From an uncultured Bacteroidales bacterium (lineage in GTDB: Bacteria; Bacteroidota; Bacteroidia; Bacteroidales; F082): 42,968 bases of DNA. Each line of letters begins with the position of its first letter. Within the stretch, counting starts at the first letter, position 1. Location: NCBI GenBank assembly GCA_905234765.1, contig CAJOIF010000021.1, positions 1 to 42,968 on the forward strand. The letters run 5' to 3'. Position numbers and translations under genes: made by a program. The notes below the pieces were generated by a model. That model saw only the letters and a list, made by a program, of their open reading frames with translations. It made no database searches and had not been told where the DNA came from. Positions 24,195-33,167 of this stretch are shown one piece after another.

Positions 24195-24231
24195 GACACG
24201 GGACTCGGGACAATCCAATGTCTCGCGTCTT
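24195..24231 (-). repeat. Heptad-unit palindromic leader element, copy before the CDF gene
   Basis: Read on the minus strand: AAGACGCGAGAC, core ATTGGATTGTCCC, GAGTCCCGTGTC. This is the shortest copy, with one or two units per arm. It ends 10 bp before the CDF ATG and follows the EamA gene stop, again in the same relative orientation. Confidence 0.85.
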
Positions 24232-24244
24232 AATTGTTAATCAT

Positions 24245-25129
24245 TTAGTTATTTTTTTCCGATAATATCATAAACAAAATCGCAAACAGGATCAATGCAA
24301 CACCAATGGCAACATTAAGCGTGAAGGCCTCCTTGAAGACCAATGTACCGACGAAGATAGCCGTCAAGGGTTCAAGGATGCCGAGGACTGAGGTCTTTGT
24401 GGCACCAACGGCCTTGGTAGCCGCTGCCAAGGTGATGGTGGCAATTGCCGTAGGCAACACGGCCAGCCCTAACACATTCAACCAACTGACCGTATCGGGG
24501 ACGGCATTGAGTTTCACGCCGAAACCCGACAGGGCAAACAGCATCACTGAGCCAATGAAGAAACAATAGAAGGTTAAAGTAAGATTAGGCAAGGCCTTGA
24601 TTTGCTGGCTTTGGTTCACGATGACAATAAACAAGGTGTAACACAGCCCAGAGGCTACCACTAGACCGATACCGCGCCAGTCAATGAAGCCTCCCCCACC
24701 CTTAAGTGAGAGCAAAACAGCACCTGCAACGCCCGCAATGATAGAGACCCAAGTCTGCCACGTGGGAAACTGTTTGAAAAACATCATGATTAAAGCCACC
24801 ATGATGGGATAGACATAGAGGATGCTCGTAGCAATGCCCGATGGAATGTATTTGTAGGCTTCAAACAAGGTGATGCTACAGCCCGTGAACAGAACACCCA
24901 AGATGGTCATCAGTCCGAACTGCTTCCATGTGATGCGAATCTGCTTCTTCGCCACCAGCATGAAAGCCAACATTAATAAGGTGGCCACACCATAACGGTA
25001 AAAAAGCAAAGAATTGACATCCAGTCCTTTTTTGATGACAGGTACGCCAAAGAGCGGGTTCATTCCGTAGGTGATGCCCGAGACGATACCTGCGAGATAG
25101 CCCCAACGGAGTATGTTTCTCTTCTCCAT
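24245..25129 (-). CDS. EamA/DMT family transporter
   Basis: A 294-residue inner-membrane protein with ten hydrophobic segments in two EamA repeats (about 10-140 and 155-290). Motifs such as GMNPLFGVPVIKKGLDVNSLLFYRYG in the first half and LGILEPLTAIFVGTLVFKEAF in the second are typical of drug/metabolite exporters. The substrate cannot be read from sequence. It starts 6 bp after the nucleoside-kinase stop, so the two are co-transcribed. Confidence 0.88.
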   Translation of the reverse strand: MEKRNILRWGYLAGIVSGITYGMNPLFGVPVIKKGLDVNSLLFYRYGVATLLMLAFMLVAKKQIRITWKQFGLMTILGVLFTGCSITLFEAYKYIPSGIATSILYVYPIMVALIMMFFKQFPTWQTWVSIIAGVAGAVLLSLKGGGGFIDWRGIGLVVASGLCYTLFIVIVNQSQQIKALPNLTLTFYCFFIGSVMLFALSGFGVKLNAVPDTVSWLNVLGLAVLPTAIATITLAAATKAVGATKTSVLGILEPLTAIFVGTLVFKEAFTLNVAIGVALILFAILFMILSEKNN

Positions 25130-25135
25130 AACAGT

Positions 25136-26803
25136 TTACATGAAACTGCTGCCTCCAATGAACTGACGCAGCATGGAGGTGGCTGGAATCTCGCTGTCGG
25201 GCACAGGCGTGAAGTAATGCAAGAACCGCAGCAGACGGTGCGCTTCGGTGTATTCAGGACAGTTATGCGGCACAGTGGCCAAAATGCTCTCGGCATGGTT
25301 GCGCATGACGGCAAACTCCAGCAAATAGGCTGAATTGAACATCACGTCGGCGTTCTCCTGATACGGATTAATCCATTTTTCTTCAGCATCACACACACTG
25401 GGCCACTGACTTATGGTCTGACGCGCCGTAAACGCACCTTTGTTATAGTCGCGCACAATGCGGCGCAACAGACGGTTGTCGTCCGTTGGAATCATGTTGT
25501 GGTCGTCAAGAGCGGTGCTAGTCAGCGTGGAGATGAAGATGCGGAACTTACTCGATTCGGGAATCTGCTCTGTCAGCATGGGGTTAAGGGCGTGGATACC
25601 TTCAAGCAACAACACAGAGCCTTTCTTCAGTTGCAATTTCTTTCCGTTATACTCACGCATACCCGTAACGAAGTTATACTCAGGCACTTCTATTTCCTCT
25701 CCTTTCAACAAGGCGATGAGGTCGCGCTCCAAAGCAACATGGTCGACGGTCTCGAAGTTGTCGAAGTCATAGGTACCATCGGGCAGCTTGGGCGTGTCGA
25801 CACGGTTGACGAAATAGTCATCGGTGGAGAATGAGATAGGCTTCAGTCCACAGGCCTTCAACTGTATGCTGACGCGGCTGCAGAAAGTGGTCTTGCCGCT
25901 GCTGCTAGGTCCGGTGATGAGGACAAGTCGCACTGGGTTCTCGCTATGATATCGTCTGTCGATTTCCTCAGCAATTTGCACGATTTTCTTCTCCTGTAAG
26001 GCTTCGGCCACCTGCACCAACTCACGCGCCATTCCATTTTGGCATGCATGGTTGACGTCGCCCACCGTACTCAATCCCATGATTTCGTTCCACTTCAGAC
26101 TCTCCGAAAACACCTCGAAAGTCTTGGGTTGGTCATGGGTCTCAGCCAAACGTTCAGGATGGTCTCGGTCGGGAATACGCATGAGAATACCATCGCGGTA
26201 AGCCTCGATATCCCAAATGTTCAGATAACCCGTCGACGGGACAAGACGACCATAGTAATAGTCTGTCGTATCATCCAACGTGTAATAATCGGTATAGGCT
26301 TTCCCACTGGTTTCCAATAGTTTGACCTTGTCTTCAAGCCCCAATTCGCTAAACATACGGATGGCATCATCGATGCGAGCTTCGTGGCGGTGGAATTGGA
26401 TGTCATCGGCGACAATGGCCCGCATCCTTACCCGAAGGGCGGCGATATCGTTACAATCAAGTAGTTGTCCGTCGGTTTTACGGATACGACAATAAAATCC
26501 CTTGGAAATAGGATGTTCCATGTTCAGTTTACTACCTGGAAACAGGTCTTGTGCCGCCTTGTACAGCAAGAAGCACAACGAGCGGAAATAGACATGGCGC
26601 GCCGTATGGTGGCGAATGTCAAGAAACTCCACATCCCGGCTGTTGTACACGCGGAATTTCAAGCCCTGCGACACATTGTTGACCTTAGCCGACACGATAG
26701 GATAAGGTTTGTCGAAATCAAATTCCGCAAGGACGTCAAGCAAGGTCATACCTTCCTGAAACTCCTTGGTTGTCTTTGTGTTAAGGCAATAAATCTGGAT
26801 CAT
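25136..26803 (-). CDS. Nucleoside (uridine) kinase with N-terminal TGS domain
   Basis: A 555-residue protein: a TGS-like N-terminus (about 1-60), a tRNA-synthetase second-additional-domain-like region (about 60-220, HHTARHVYFRSLCFLL, KLNMEHPISKGFYC), and a C-terminal uridine-kinase P-loop domain (GPSSSGKTTF near 297-306, DDYFVNR, LLEGIHALNP). This architecture is a known Bacteroidota/Firmicutes nucleoside-kinase family, likely phosphorylating uridine/cytidine. It lies 14 bp downstream of the TPR lipoprotein gene. Confidence 0.85.
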   Translation of the reverse strand: MIQIYCLNTKTTKEFQEGMTLLDVLAEFDFDKPYPIVSAKVNNVSQGLKFRVYNSRDVEFLDIRHHTARHVYFRSLCFLLYKAAQDLFPGSKLNMEHPISKGFYCRIRKTDGQLLDCNDIAALRVRMRAIVADDIQFHRHEARIDDAIRMFSELGLEDKVKLLETSGKAYTDYYTLDDTTDYYYGRLVPSTGYLNIWDIEAYRDGILMRIPDRDHPERLAETHDQPKTFEVFSESLKWNEIMGLSTVGDVNHACQNGMARELVQVAEALQEKKIVQIAEEIDRRYHSENPVRLVLITGPSSSGKTTFCSRVSIQLKACGLKPISFSTDDYFVNRVDTPKLPDGTYDFDNFETVDHVALERDLIALLKGEEIEVPEYNFVTGMREYNGKKLQLKKGSVLLLEGIHALNPMLTEQIPESSKFRIFISTLTSTALDDHNMIPTDDNRLLRRIVRDYNKGAFTARQTISQWPSVCDAEEKWINPYQENADVMFNSAYLLEFAVMRNHAESILATVPHNCPEYTEAHRLLRFLHYFTPVPDSEIPATSMLRQFIGGSSFM

Positions 26804-26817
26804 GGAACAGATGTTGT

Positions 26818-27849
26818 TTATTCAGTGACTTGGTTTTGGATACGGTTGAGTGCGTCGACCGCGAGTTGGTAATTAGGATAGTTCTTTAGGATTTCCTTGT
26901 AGATTTCCTCGGCTTGGGCATATTTCCCCATTTGTTCCAAGACACGACCTTTGTTATAGAAAGCATCGAGGTAGTTGGGGTTGGCATCAAGAGCGCGGCT
27001 AAAGTAGTCCAAGGCAACGTCGTTGTTCGACAGATATACGAAATTGACATAACCCAGATTATAAAGAACCATATAATTGTTCGGCTGCATCATCAAAAGT
27101 GTGTCATAGTGCTTCTCCGCCTCTTGCGGTGCACCATGACTTTGCAGATAAAGCGCCAACTCATAGCGGGCATTGGCATTGTCGGGGAATTGCTGCTGTG
27201 CCTTGCGAATGTAATCTATGGCATAGGGAGGCTGTTGCACTGCGTAGATACGGCAAATCTGCTCTACCGGGTCATAGAAAAGCTCATCCTGCTCGGCAGA
27301 AATCTGGAAATTCTTCAACGCGTTCACTGTATCTTGTTGAGCAATAATATAATACATTCCGCGCACAAAGTATGCACGAGGATTATAAGTCGAAAGCGAC
27401 AGGGCCTTGTCGAGATAAGCCCATGAAAGATTGAAGTTTTGCTGCAACAGGTTCAGTTCAGCCAATTTCACCAAAGGACGCGCGTCGCGTTGGTCGATTT
27501 CAGCAGCCTTGTTGAGCGTGACGTTGATATTGCTTTCGTCACCCAAGGCATAATACACGTCGGCGAGCAGCAGATAAGTATCGACATCGTCTGGATTGAG
27601 TCCCAACGATTTGTTGATGTCCATCATGGCGGCACCCACCTGCTCGTTGGCGAAATAAGCCTTCGCTCGATTCTTATACAATCGCGCGTTGGTACTATCC
27701 ATAGCGATCGAGTCGGTGTATTTCTGAATGGCCTCCGTCACTGTGATAGGCACATCGTTCTCCTCGGTCGTATCCGAAGGAGTAGGCTTGTTGCCATTGC
27801 ATCCAAAGAGCAATAGCAACAAGCCCATAATCAAAAGTTTACCTTTCAT
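26818..27849 (-). CDS. TPR-repeat lipoprotein
   Basis: A 343-residue protein with a lipoprotein signal (lipobox LFGC, Cys17) and about seven TPR-type helical repeats from residue 45 to the end (for example ARLYKNRAKAYFANEQVGAAMMDINKSLGLNPDD and LDAFYNKGRVLEQMGKYAQAEEIYKEILKNYPN). It would be a membrane-anchored protein-interaction scaffold in the periplasm. No specific partner is visible. It sits 8 bp after recA and 14 bp before the nucleoside kinase. Confidence 0.85.
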   Translation of the reverse strand: MKGKLLIMGLLLLLFGCNGNKPTPSDTTEENDVPITVTEAIQKYTDSIAMDSTNARLYKNRAKAYFANEQVGAAMMDINKSLGLNPDDVDTYLLLADVYYALGDESNINVTLNKAAEIDQRDARPLVKLAELNLLQQNFNLSWAYLDKALSLSTYNPRAYFVRGMYYIIAQQDTVNALKNFQISAEQDELFYDPVEQICRIYAVQQPPYAIDYIRKAQQQFPDNANARYELALYLQSHGAPQEAEKHYDTLLMMQPNNYMVLYNLGYVNFVYLSNNDVALDYFSRALDANPNYLDAFYNKGRVLEQMGKYAQAEEIYKEILKNYPNYQLAVDALNRIQNQVTE

Positions 27850-27857
27850 ATCCTTTG

Positions 27858-28886
27858 TTATTCTTCAGATTTCTCCAGTGCCTCGAAAATCTTGGCTGTC
27901 AGCTCGTCGGCCAGTTCGGGGTTGTCTTCGATGAGTTTCTTCACCGAGTCACGACCTTGAGCTAACTTGGCATCACCATAGCTGAACCACGAGCCACTCT
28001 TCTTGATGATGCCCATTTCCACGCCGAGGTCGACAATCTCGCCTGAACGCGAGATGCCCTCGCCATAGAGGATATCGAACTCTGCCTTGCGGAACGGCGG
28101 AGCCACCTTGTTCTTGACGACTTTCACCTTGACGCGACTGCCTTGCACATTCTCTCCGTCCTTGATTTGGCTGACCTTGCGGATGTCGATGCGCACGGAG
28201 CTGTAGAACTTCAAAGCATTGCCGCCCGTGGTGGTCTCGGGATTGCCGAACATCACGCCAATCTTCTCGCGCAGCTGGTTGATGAAGATGCACACGCAGC
28301 CTGTCTTGTTGATGGTGGCGGTGAGCTTGCGCATGGCCTGACTCATCAGACGGGCTTGGAGACCCATCTTGCTGTCGCCCATTTCCCCTTCGATCTCGCT
28401 TTTGGGGGTCAGTGCTGCCACGGAGTCGACGACGATGACGTCTATGGCACCAGAGCGGATAAGGTTCTCTGCGATTTCGAGGGCTTGCTCACCGTAGTCG
28501 GGCTGTGAAATGAGGAGGTTCTCCACATCCACGCCGAGTTTGGCGGCATAGAAACGGTCAAAGGCGTGTTCCGCGTCGATAAAGGCGGCAATACCACCAT
28601 TCTTCTGAGCCTCGGCGATGACATGCAAGGCCAAGGTCGTCTTTCCCGAACTCTCGGGGCCGTATATTTCCGTGATTCTTCCTTTCGGCAGACCGCCCAC
28701 GCCGAGGGCGTAGTCCAGTCCTATCGAGCCGGTGGAGATGCTTTCCATCTTCTCGGCCTCCGCGCCAAGGCGCATGATACTGCCCTTGCCGAAACTCTTT
28801 TCGATGTTACCCAATGTGGCTTCCAAAGCCTTCAATTTTTCCTGCCTCAGTTTTGCAGCTTCTTCTTGTGATTTTTCTGTTGTCAT
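27858..28886 (-). CDS. recA: Recombinase RecA
   Basis: ATP-dependent strand-exchange protein for homologous recombination and SOS induction. The 342-residue protein has Walker [10 protein letters not shown] (74-82), Walker [11 protein letters not shown], the L1 region [15 protein letters not shown] and L2 [20 protein letters not shown], all standard. First gene of a minus-strand run ending in the exonuclease. Its -7 box lies at 28930-28937. Confidence 0.98.
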   Translation of the reverse strand: MTTEKSQEEAAKLRQEKLKALEATLGNIEKSFGKGSIMRLGAEAEKMESISTGSIGLDYALGVGGLPKGRITEIYGPESSGKTTLALHVIAEAQKNGGIAAFIDAEHAFDRFYAAKLGVDVENLLISQPDYGEQALEIAENLIRSGAIDVIVVDSVAALTPKSEIEGEMGDSKMGLQARLMSQAMRKLTATINKTGCVCIFINQLREKIGVMFGNPETTTGGNALKFYSSVRIDIRKVSQIKDGENVQGSRVKVKVVKNKVAPPFRKAEFDILYGEGISRSGEIVDLGVEMGIIKKSGSWFSYGDAKLAQGRDSVKKLIEDNPELADELTAKIFEALEKSEE

Positions 28887-28929
28887 GATTGTGGGGTTTT
28901 AAGATTTGTGTTATGGATTAATTAATGTA

Positions 28930-28937
28930 CAAAAATA
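28930..28937 (-). promoter_or_regulatory. recA -7 promoter box
   Basis: Minus-strand TATTTTTG about 44 bp before the recA ATG, with a TTG about 22 bp further upstream. I see no obvious LexA-type dyad. Confidence 0.5.
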
Positions 28938-29030
28938 CTAAAGTTTGACATTCCGTTGACAATTTGCGTCGAATTATTTTTCGGCTGCAAAGTAACGAAG
29001 TTTGTCAAGAAAAAGCCGTTGAACAAACGT

Positions 29031-29070
29031 TTGTAGTCGACAGTAATCGTTTGTTGTCGTTTGCTGTCGG
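29031..29070 (+). repeat. Four tandem decamers between the HAD and recA genes
   Basis: Units TTTGTAGTCG, ACAGTAATCG, TTTGTTGTCG, TTTGCTGTCG directly after the HAD stop. A 10 bp unit distinguishes it from the heptad elements. On the recA strand it reads CGACAGCAAA-like decamers. It lies upstream of the recA promoter. Purpose unknown. Confidence 0.7.
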
Positions 29071-29075
29071 ATATA

Positions 29076-29678
29076 TTATTGAATGTCAGGTTTTTCGTTA
29101 TCTGTCACAAAAACAAACTTCATACCAACAGAAGCCGCCCCTGCCCCATCGGTGTCCTCGCGGTCGCCAATCATCAGGCAATCCTCGGGCTTTTCTCCCA
29201 TGGTCTTGCAAACAGCCTCAAACGCCTCCTTGCAAGGCTTCAAACCACCGAATGCAGGTGCCTCAAAAACGAAATCAGTCCAAGAAAGGTCGAAGCCTAT
29301 GGCTTCAAGCCTTTCCTTTGTGCAAGCGTAATCGGAAAACACAGCCGTCTTAACTCCTTGGTTACGAAGTTCTTTCATTGTACTCTCCACCCAAGGATTC
29401 AAATGGTAATGCTCATGCATGATACGAGCCATAGAAGGCATATAAATGTTGTAATACCATTTCTTAGCCTTCTCTCCGCCGAGGGCATCAAAAAATGCAT
29501 CATGAAAAGCTTCCTCACTACCAAAAAACTGTCCTTTCAATTTCTTGCGCAACTTGCGTTCACGTCCCAAAAAAAACACATTACCATGAAACAGATGCGA
29601 CCAGACAAGATACCGTGCAATGTGGGTCTTGTCGTACAATGTCCCGTCCAAATCAAATATTACAGCCTTGAAATTCAT
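29076..29678 (-). CDS. HAD-superfamily hydrolase
   Basis: A 200-residue phosphatase-like HAD protein: motif I VIFDLDGTLYD (Asp9, Asp11), an inserted helical cap, motif III with Lys in GGLKPCKEAF, and motif IV MIGDREDTDGAGAASVGM. Such enzymes dephosphorylate small metabolites; substrate unknown. Its ATG overlaps the stop of the second GH3-type gene by 4 bp (ATGA), so it belongs to that cluster functionally or at least translationally. Confidence 0.85.
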   Translation of the reverse strand: MNFKAVIFDLDGTLYDKTHIARYLVWSHLFHGNVFFLGRERKLRKKLKGQFFGSEEAFHDAFFDALGGEKAKKWYYNIYMPSMARIMHEHYHLNPWVESTMKELRNQGVKTAVFSDYACTKERLEAIGFDLSWTDFVFEAPAFGGLKPCKEAFEAVCKTMGEKPEDCLMIGDREDTDGAGAASVGMKFVFVTDNEKPDIQ

Positions 29679-31366
29679 TCTTTTACAAGTTTCTTGAACA
29701 TATCATGCCGCTTTTCGTCTTGAAGAAGAAGCTGAAGCTTAAACTGGCCATCGCGTGCACCCTCAGCGTGACATTGGCCTTTGTAACTCTCAAATGAGGC
29801 CTCCTGTAAGCAATATGTCTCTGGGATGTTCAGCCGCAAGGAATCACGCTTGGTCTTATATTCAATGTTGATATCTTTCAAGGCCTTGTCCACCTCTTCA
29901 GTGAATCGCTCTGCCTGTTCTTGTGTAACATTCTGGTCTTCAAATTCATAATAGAACTTGTAGCCTTTGATGGACAAATCAGCGAAACCGATAAAGAACT
30001 GCGTTTTCAGTCCAGTGTCAGTTTCCGCTTGGTGCACCGCCTCAATGAACTGTCGTTCATGTAGTTTCTCGCCAGTGATGGTCACAATACCATGCAGTTT
30101 CTGTATCATGTGGACGGTTGGCGTTTTCTTGTAGCATGGTCCTGCTTCAAGCAAGTCGCTCATGTTGTAGCGATAGACGCCGCTGGTGGTGGTAATGTAC
30201 ATGCAATAGCGTTTGCCCTCCTCCAATTCATAGATTTGCAGAAACTTGGGGCTGGGATTGTTCAGATCCGACTCCTCAACAAACTCGTAGTAATGATAGT
30301 GGGGGAACAAGACGGTGTTGAGCGAATCGTCAAGTACGATACCAAAGCGGCATTCCGAGGCGAAATAACCAAACTCCTGATGGAGCATTTTTTCAGGGAA
30401 CCAATCCTTGAACTTGTCAAGGTATATCCTCGTGTTGCCACAACGCCACGTGTTGAGAATCTGAAGATTAGGCCAATAGTGTTTCGGCAAGACTTCTCCA
30501 TACTTCTCTTTCAGCTCACGTAACTCCGCCGCTCTTTTGGGATTGGGTTTCTGCATCTTCTCCAATTCGACACGGATTTCAGGCTCAATAGGCAGTTCAG
30601 CTTTGATAGTTCCATGCTCAATGTCATTCACAAAATCGTCAAAATACTTCTCGACAATATTCTGAAGTTCAACGATGGAGGAAGGATTGGCGGCAATAAT
30701 CAAGGCGACATCTTGCTCAATGCCACGACGCATCAATACATAGTAACGGGCTTCGTAATCGGAGATACCCGAAACGCAAGGCGGATTGGCATAAATCACT
30801 TTCAGGAAGTCAGGGCAGTTGCCTTGGGTGTAACCCGAAAGCGAGCCAAGAACAGTGCCGTCAGGTGCATACCCCTCAACCGTCTTCCCGATAACGGAAA
30901 ACACCTTGCCAGCGAACACTTTAGGCCTATTTTTGATGAAGTTGTAAAGCCACACTTTGGTCATCTTGCCATAAATGTTGTAAAGATATTCTGACGTGAT
31001 AGGAACCCACTTCGGCTTTGAGGTGGTACCCGACGTAGTGGTATAAAGCACAGGCTTACCTGGAAACAGGACATTCTCCTCTCCTTGCTTGTGACGCTCA
31101 ACGTATGGGCGTAAATCCTCGTAATCGCATACTGGGACCTTCTCGCGATAACGTCTGTATAGTTCAGTGTCATCTTCCGCTTGAAGGATGTAGGAAAAAT
31201 CGTGTTCTTTACCGAACACCGTATCCTTAGCATAGTTCAGGATATGGCGCAAACCTTTTTCAGCTGCTCTACGAGGATGGCGCGATGCACGTCTCAACTG
31301 GCTGTAATACACCTCTCCCACCATGCTAAGCAAGGTGTTCGCTATTAGCATCGTCTTAATTTCCAT
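29675..31366 (-). CDS. GH3-family acyl-adenylating protein, copy 2
   Basis: A 563-residue member of the GH3 (auxin-responsive) family, adenylate-forming enzymes that in plants join acyl acids to amino acids. The ATP-binding motif TTSGTTSKPKW (110-120), GSLSGYTQGNCP and the ligand-binding region TITGEKLHERQF are visible. The product of a tandem duplication: it aligns almost without gaps with the upstream copy. The frame extends 36 codons upstream, overlapping the neighbouring copy, but the ATG at 31366 fits the alignment. It is 5 bp after copy 1 and overlaps the HAD gene. Bacterial substrate unknown. Confidence 0.88.
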   Translation of the reverse strand: MEIKTMLIANTLLSMVGEVYYSQLRRASRHPRRAAEKGLRHILNYAKDTVFGKEHDFSYILQAEDDTELYRRYREKVPVCDYEDLRPYVERHKQGEENVLFPGKPVLYTTTSGTTSKPKWVPITSEYLYNIYGKMTKVWLYNFIKNRPKVFAGKVFSVIGKTVEGYAPDGTVLGSLSGYTQGNCPDFLKVIYANPPCVSGISDYEARYYVLMRRGIEQDVALIIAANPSSIVELQNIVEKYFDDFVNDIEHGTIKAELPIEPEIRVELEKMQKPNPKRAAELRELKEKYGEVLPKHYWPNLQILNTWRCGNTRIYLDKFKDWFPEKMLHQEFGYFASECRFGIVLDDSLNTVLFPHYHYYEFVEESDLNNPSPKFLQIYELEEGKRYCMYITTTSGVYRYNMSDLLEAGPCYKKTPTVHMIQKLHGIVTITGEKLHERQFIEAVHQAETDTGLKTQFFIGFADLSIKGYKFYYEFEDQNVTQEQAERFTEEVDKALKDINIEYKTKRDSLRLNIPETYCLQEASFESYKGQCHAEGARDGQFKLQLLLQDEKRHDMFKKLVKE

Positions 31367-31371
31367 TTTTC

Positions 31372-33066
31372 TTAATCGCTGATTACCAACTTTTTGAACT
31401 TTTCGTGACGTTTCTCGTCCTGAAGCAGCAACTGGAGTTTGAACTGTCCGTCGCGGGCACCTTCGGCAATGCACTGAGCCTTGAAGGTCTCAAACGACTC
31501 GGGCACCATACGATAGGTCTCAGGCATCTTCAGACGTAACGAATCACGTTTAGTCTTGTATTCCACATTGATTTCTTTCAAAAGTTCATCCACTTTTTCC
31601 GTGAACTTCTCTGCCTGTTCCTGAGTCACGCTTTGGTCGGCAAATTCATAATAGAATTTATAGTTCACAATGCTCAAGTCCGCAAAACCGATGAAGAAAC
31701 GTGTCTTCAGTCCAGTAGCATCTTCAGCTTTGTGTACAGCATCAATAAACTGGCGTTCATGCAGCTTCTCACCCGTGATGGTCACGATACCGTTCACCTT
31801 TTGAATCATGTGGACAGTCGGGGTATTTTGGAAATTGGGACCTACCTCAAGCAAGTCGTTCATGTTGTAACGATAGAGGCCAGCATAGGTGGTTACATAG
31901 GGGCAATAGCGTTTGCCTTCTTTCAGTTCGTGCAGTTGTAAGAATTTCGGGTTCGGGTTGTCCAAGTCGGCTTCGTCGATGAACTCATAGTAGTGGAAAT
32001 GCGGGAATAAGGCGGTGTTATTCGTATCGTCAAGCACCAGTCCGAAACGGCACTCCGAACTGAAATAGCCAAACTCCTGATGCAGCATGGCTTCGGGGAA
32101 CGAGTCCTTGAATTTGTCGAGATAGACCTTAGTGTTTCCGCATTTCCAAGTATTGAGCAGTTGGAGGTTGGGCCAATAGTGTTTCGGCAACACGTTGCCA
32201 TATTTGGCTTTCAGGGCTCGCAATTCGGCAGCTCTCTTCGGATTAGGCTTCATGCAGGCTTCCAGTTCGGCACGGATTTCCGGCTTGATGTTCAAATCCT
32301 TATTCAAGGTACCGTTCTCAATGTCAGTCACATAATCGTCATAGAACTTGTTGACGTTGTTCTGCAACTCCACGATGGTAGACGGGTTGGCAGTCACAAT
32401 CAGAGTGATGTCCTGCTCGATGCCCATACGCATCAGCACATAATAACGGGCGTTATAGTCTTCAATGCTGTAGACGCACTGCGGGTTGGAGTAAAGCACC
32501 TTAACAAAACCAGGGCAATCACGCTGGGTCACACCCGACACGGAGCCAAACACCGTACCGTCGGGGGCATAGCCTTCTATGACTTTTCCTACAATCGACA
32601 AGATCTTGCCACTGAACACCTTGTGCCTGTTCTTGATGAAGTTGAAGAGCCACACCTTGGTCATCTTGCCATAAACATTTCCCAAATACTCTTTCGTAAT
32701 GGGTATCCATTTGGGCTCCGAGGTGGTGCCAGAGGTGGTCGCATAAAGTATGGGCTTGCCAGGAAACAAGATATTGGCCTCACCATGTTTGTGACGCTCC
32801 ACGTATGGACGCAAGTTCTCGTAGTCGTTGGGGCTCACATACTGCTGATAGCGCTGGTAAAGCTCCGTATCATCCTTTGCTTCAAGAATCTCAGCGAAAT
32901 GATGTTCCTTGCCGTATACAGTGTCTTTGGCGTATGTCAAAATACCGCGCAATGTGTTCTCTTGATACTTACGAGGCTGTTTGGAAGCCTTCTTTAATGA
33001 AATGTACTGCAAGCCTCCTGCCATTCCAAGGAGCGCATTGGCCTTTAACATGTCTGATCTGCTCAT
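31372..33066 (-). CDS. GH3-family acyl-adenylating protein, copy 1
   Basis: A 564-residue paralogue of the downstream gene, aligned almost residue for residue: same ATP motif TTSGTTSEPKW (110-120), HYWPNLQLLNTWKCGNTKVYLDKF, VTITGEKLHERQF and the same C-terminal block AEGARDGQFKLQLLLQDEKRH. No signal peptide; probably cytoplasmic and perhaps membrane-associated. It has its own promoter box (33120-33127) and follows the acyltransferase gene by about 100 bp. Conjugation of a fatty or other acyl acid with an amine is the family reaction; its actual substrate here is unknown. Confidence 0.88.
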   Translation of the reverse strand: MSRSDMLKANALLGMAGGLQYISLKKASKQPRKYQENTLRGILTYAKDTVYGKEHHFAEILEAKDDTELYQRYQQYVSPNDYENLRPYVERHKHGEANILFPGKPILYATTSGTTSEPKWIPITKEYLGNVYGKMTKVWLFNFIKNRHKVFSGKILSIVGKVIEGYAPDGTVFGSVSGVTQRDCPGFVKVLYSNPQCVYSIEDYNARYYVLMRMGIEQDITLIVTANPSTIVELQNNVNKFYDDYVTDIENGTLNKDLNIKPEIRAELEACMKPNPKRAAELRALKAKYGNVLPKHYWPNLQLLNTWKCGNTKVYLDKFKDSFPEAMLHQEFGYFSSECRFGLVLDDTNNTALFPHFHYYEFIDEADLDNPNPKFLQLHELKEGKRYCPYVTTYAGLYRYNMNDLLEVGPNFQNTPTVHMIQKVNGIVTITGEKLHERQFIDAVHKAEDATGLKTRFFIGFADLSIVNYKFYYEFADQSVTQEQAEKFTEKVDELLKEINVEYKTKRDSLRLKMPETYRMVPESFETFKAQCIAEGARDGQFKLQLLLQDEKRHEKFKKLVISD

Positions 33067-33119
33067 ATTTTTCAGTGATTTATATTATTCAGTCCGTTTG
33101 AAGAGTTTTCAAAATCGGG

Positions 33120-33127
33120 CAAAAATA
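33120..33127 (-). promoter_or_regulatory. -7 promoter box of the GH3 gene pair
   Basis: Minus-strand TATTTTTG 53 bp before the first GH3 ATG, with a TTTC near the -33 position. It suggests the GH3-GH3-HAD genes can be transcribed separately from the acyltransferase/transporter genes upstream. Confidence 0.5.
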
Positions 33128-33167
33128 ATAAAAAATAGAGCACGAAATCAAAAAATGCCATTTTCCT

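Noticed and set aside
24185..24199. GTG start for the CDF transporter
   Set aside because: Lies inside the leader element; the ATG at 24184 is better.
31367..31474. N-terminal extension of GH3 copy 2
   Set aside because: Overlaps the 3' end of GH3 copy 1 and does not align with the paralogue.
29675..33066. Tandem GH3 genes as an assembly duplication
   Set aside because: The copies differ at many codons and have different flanks, so they are true paralogues.
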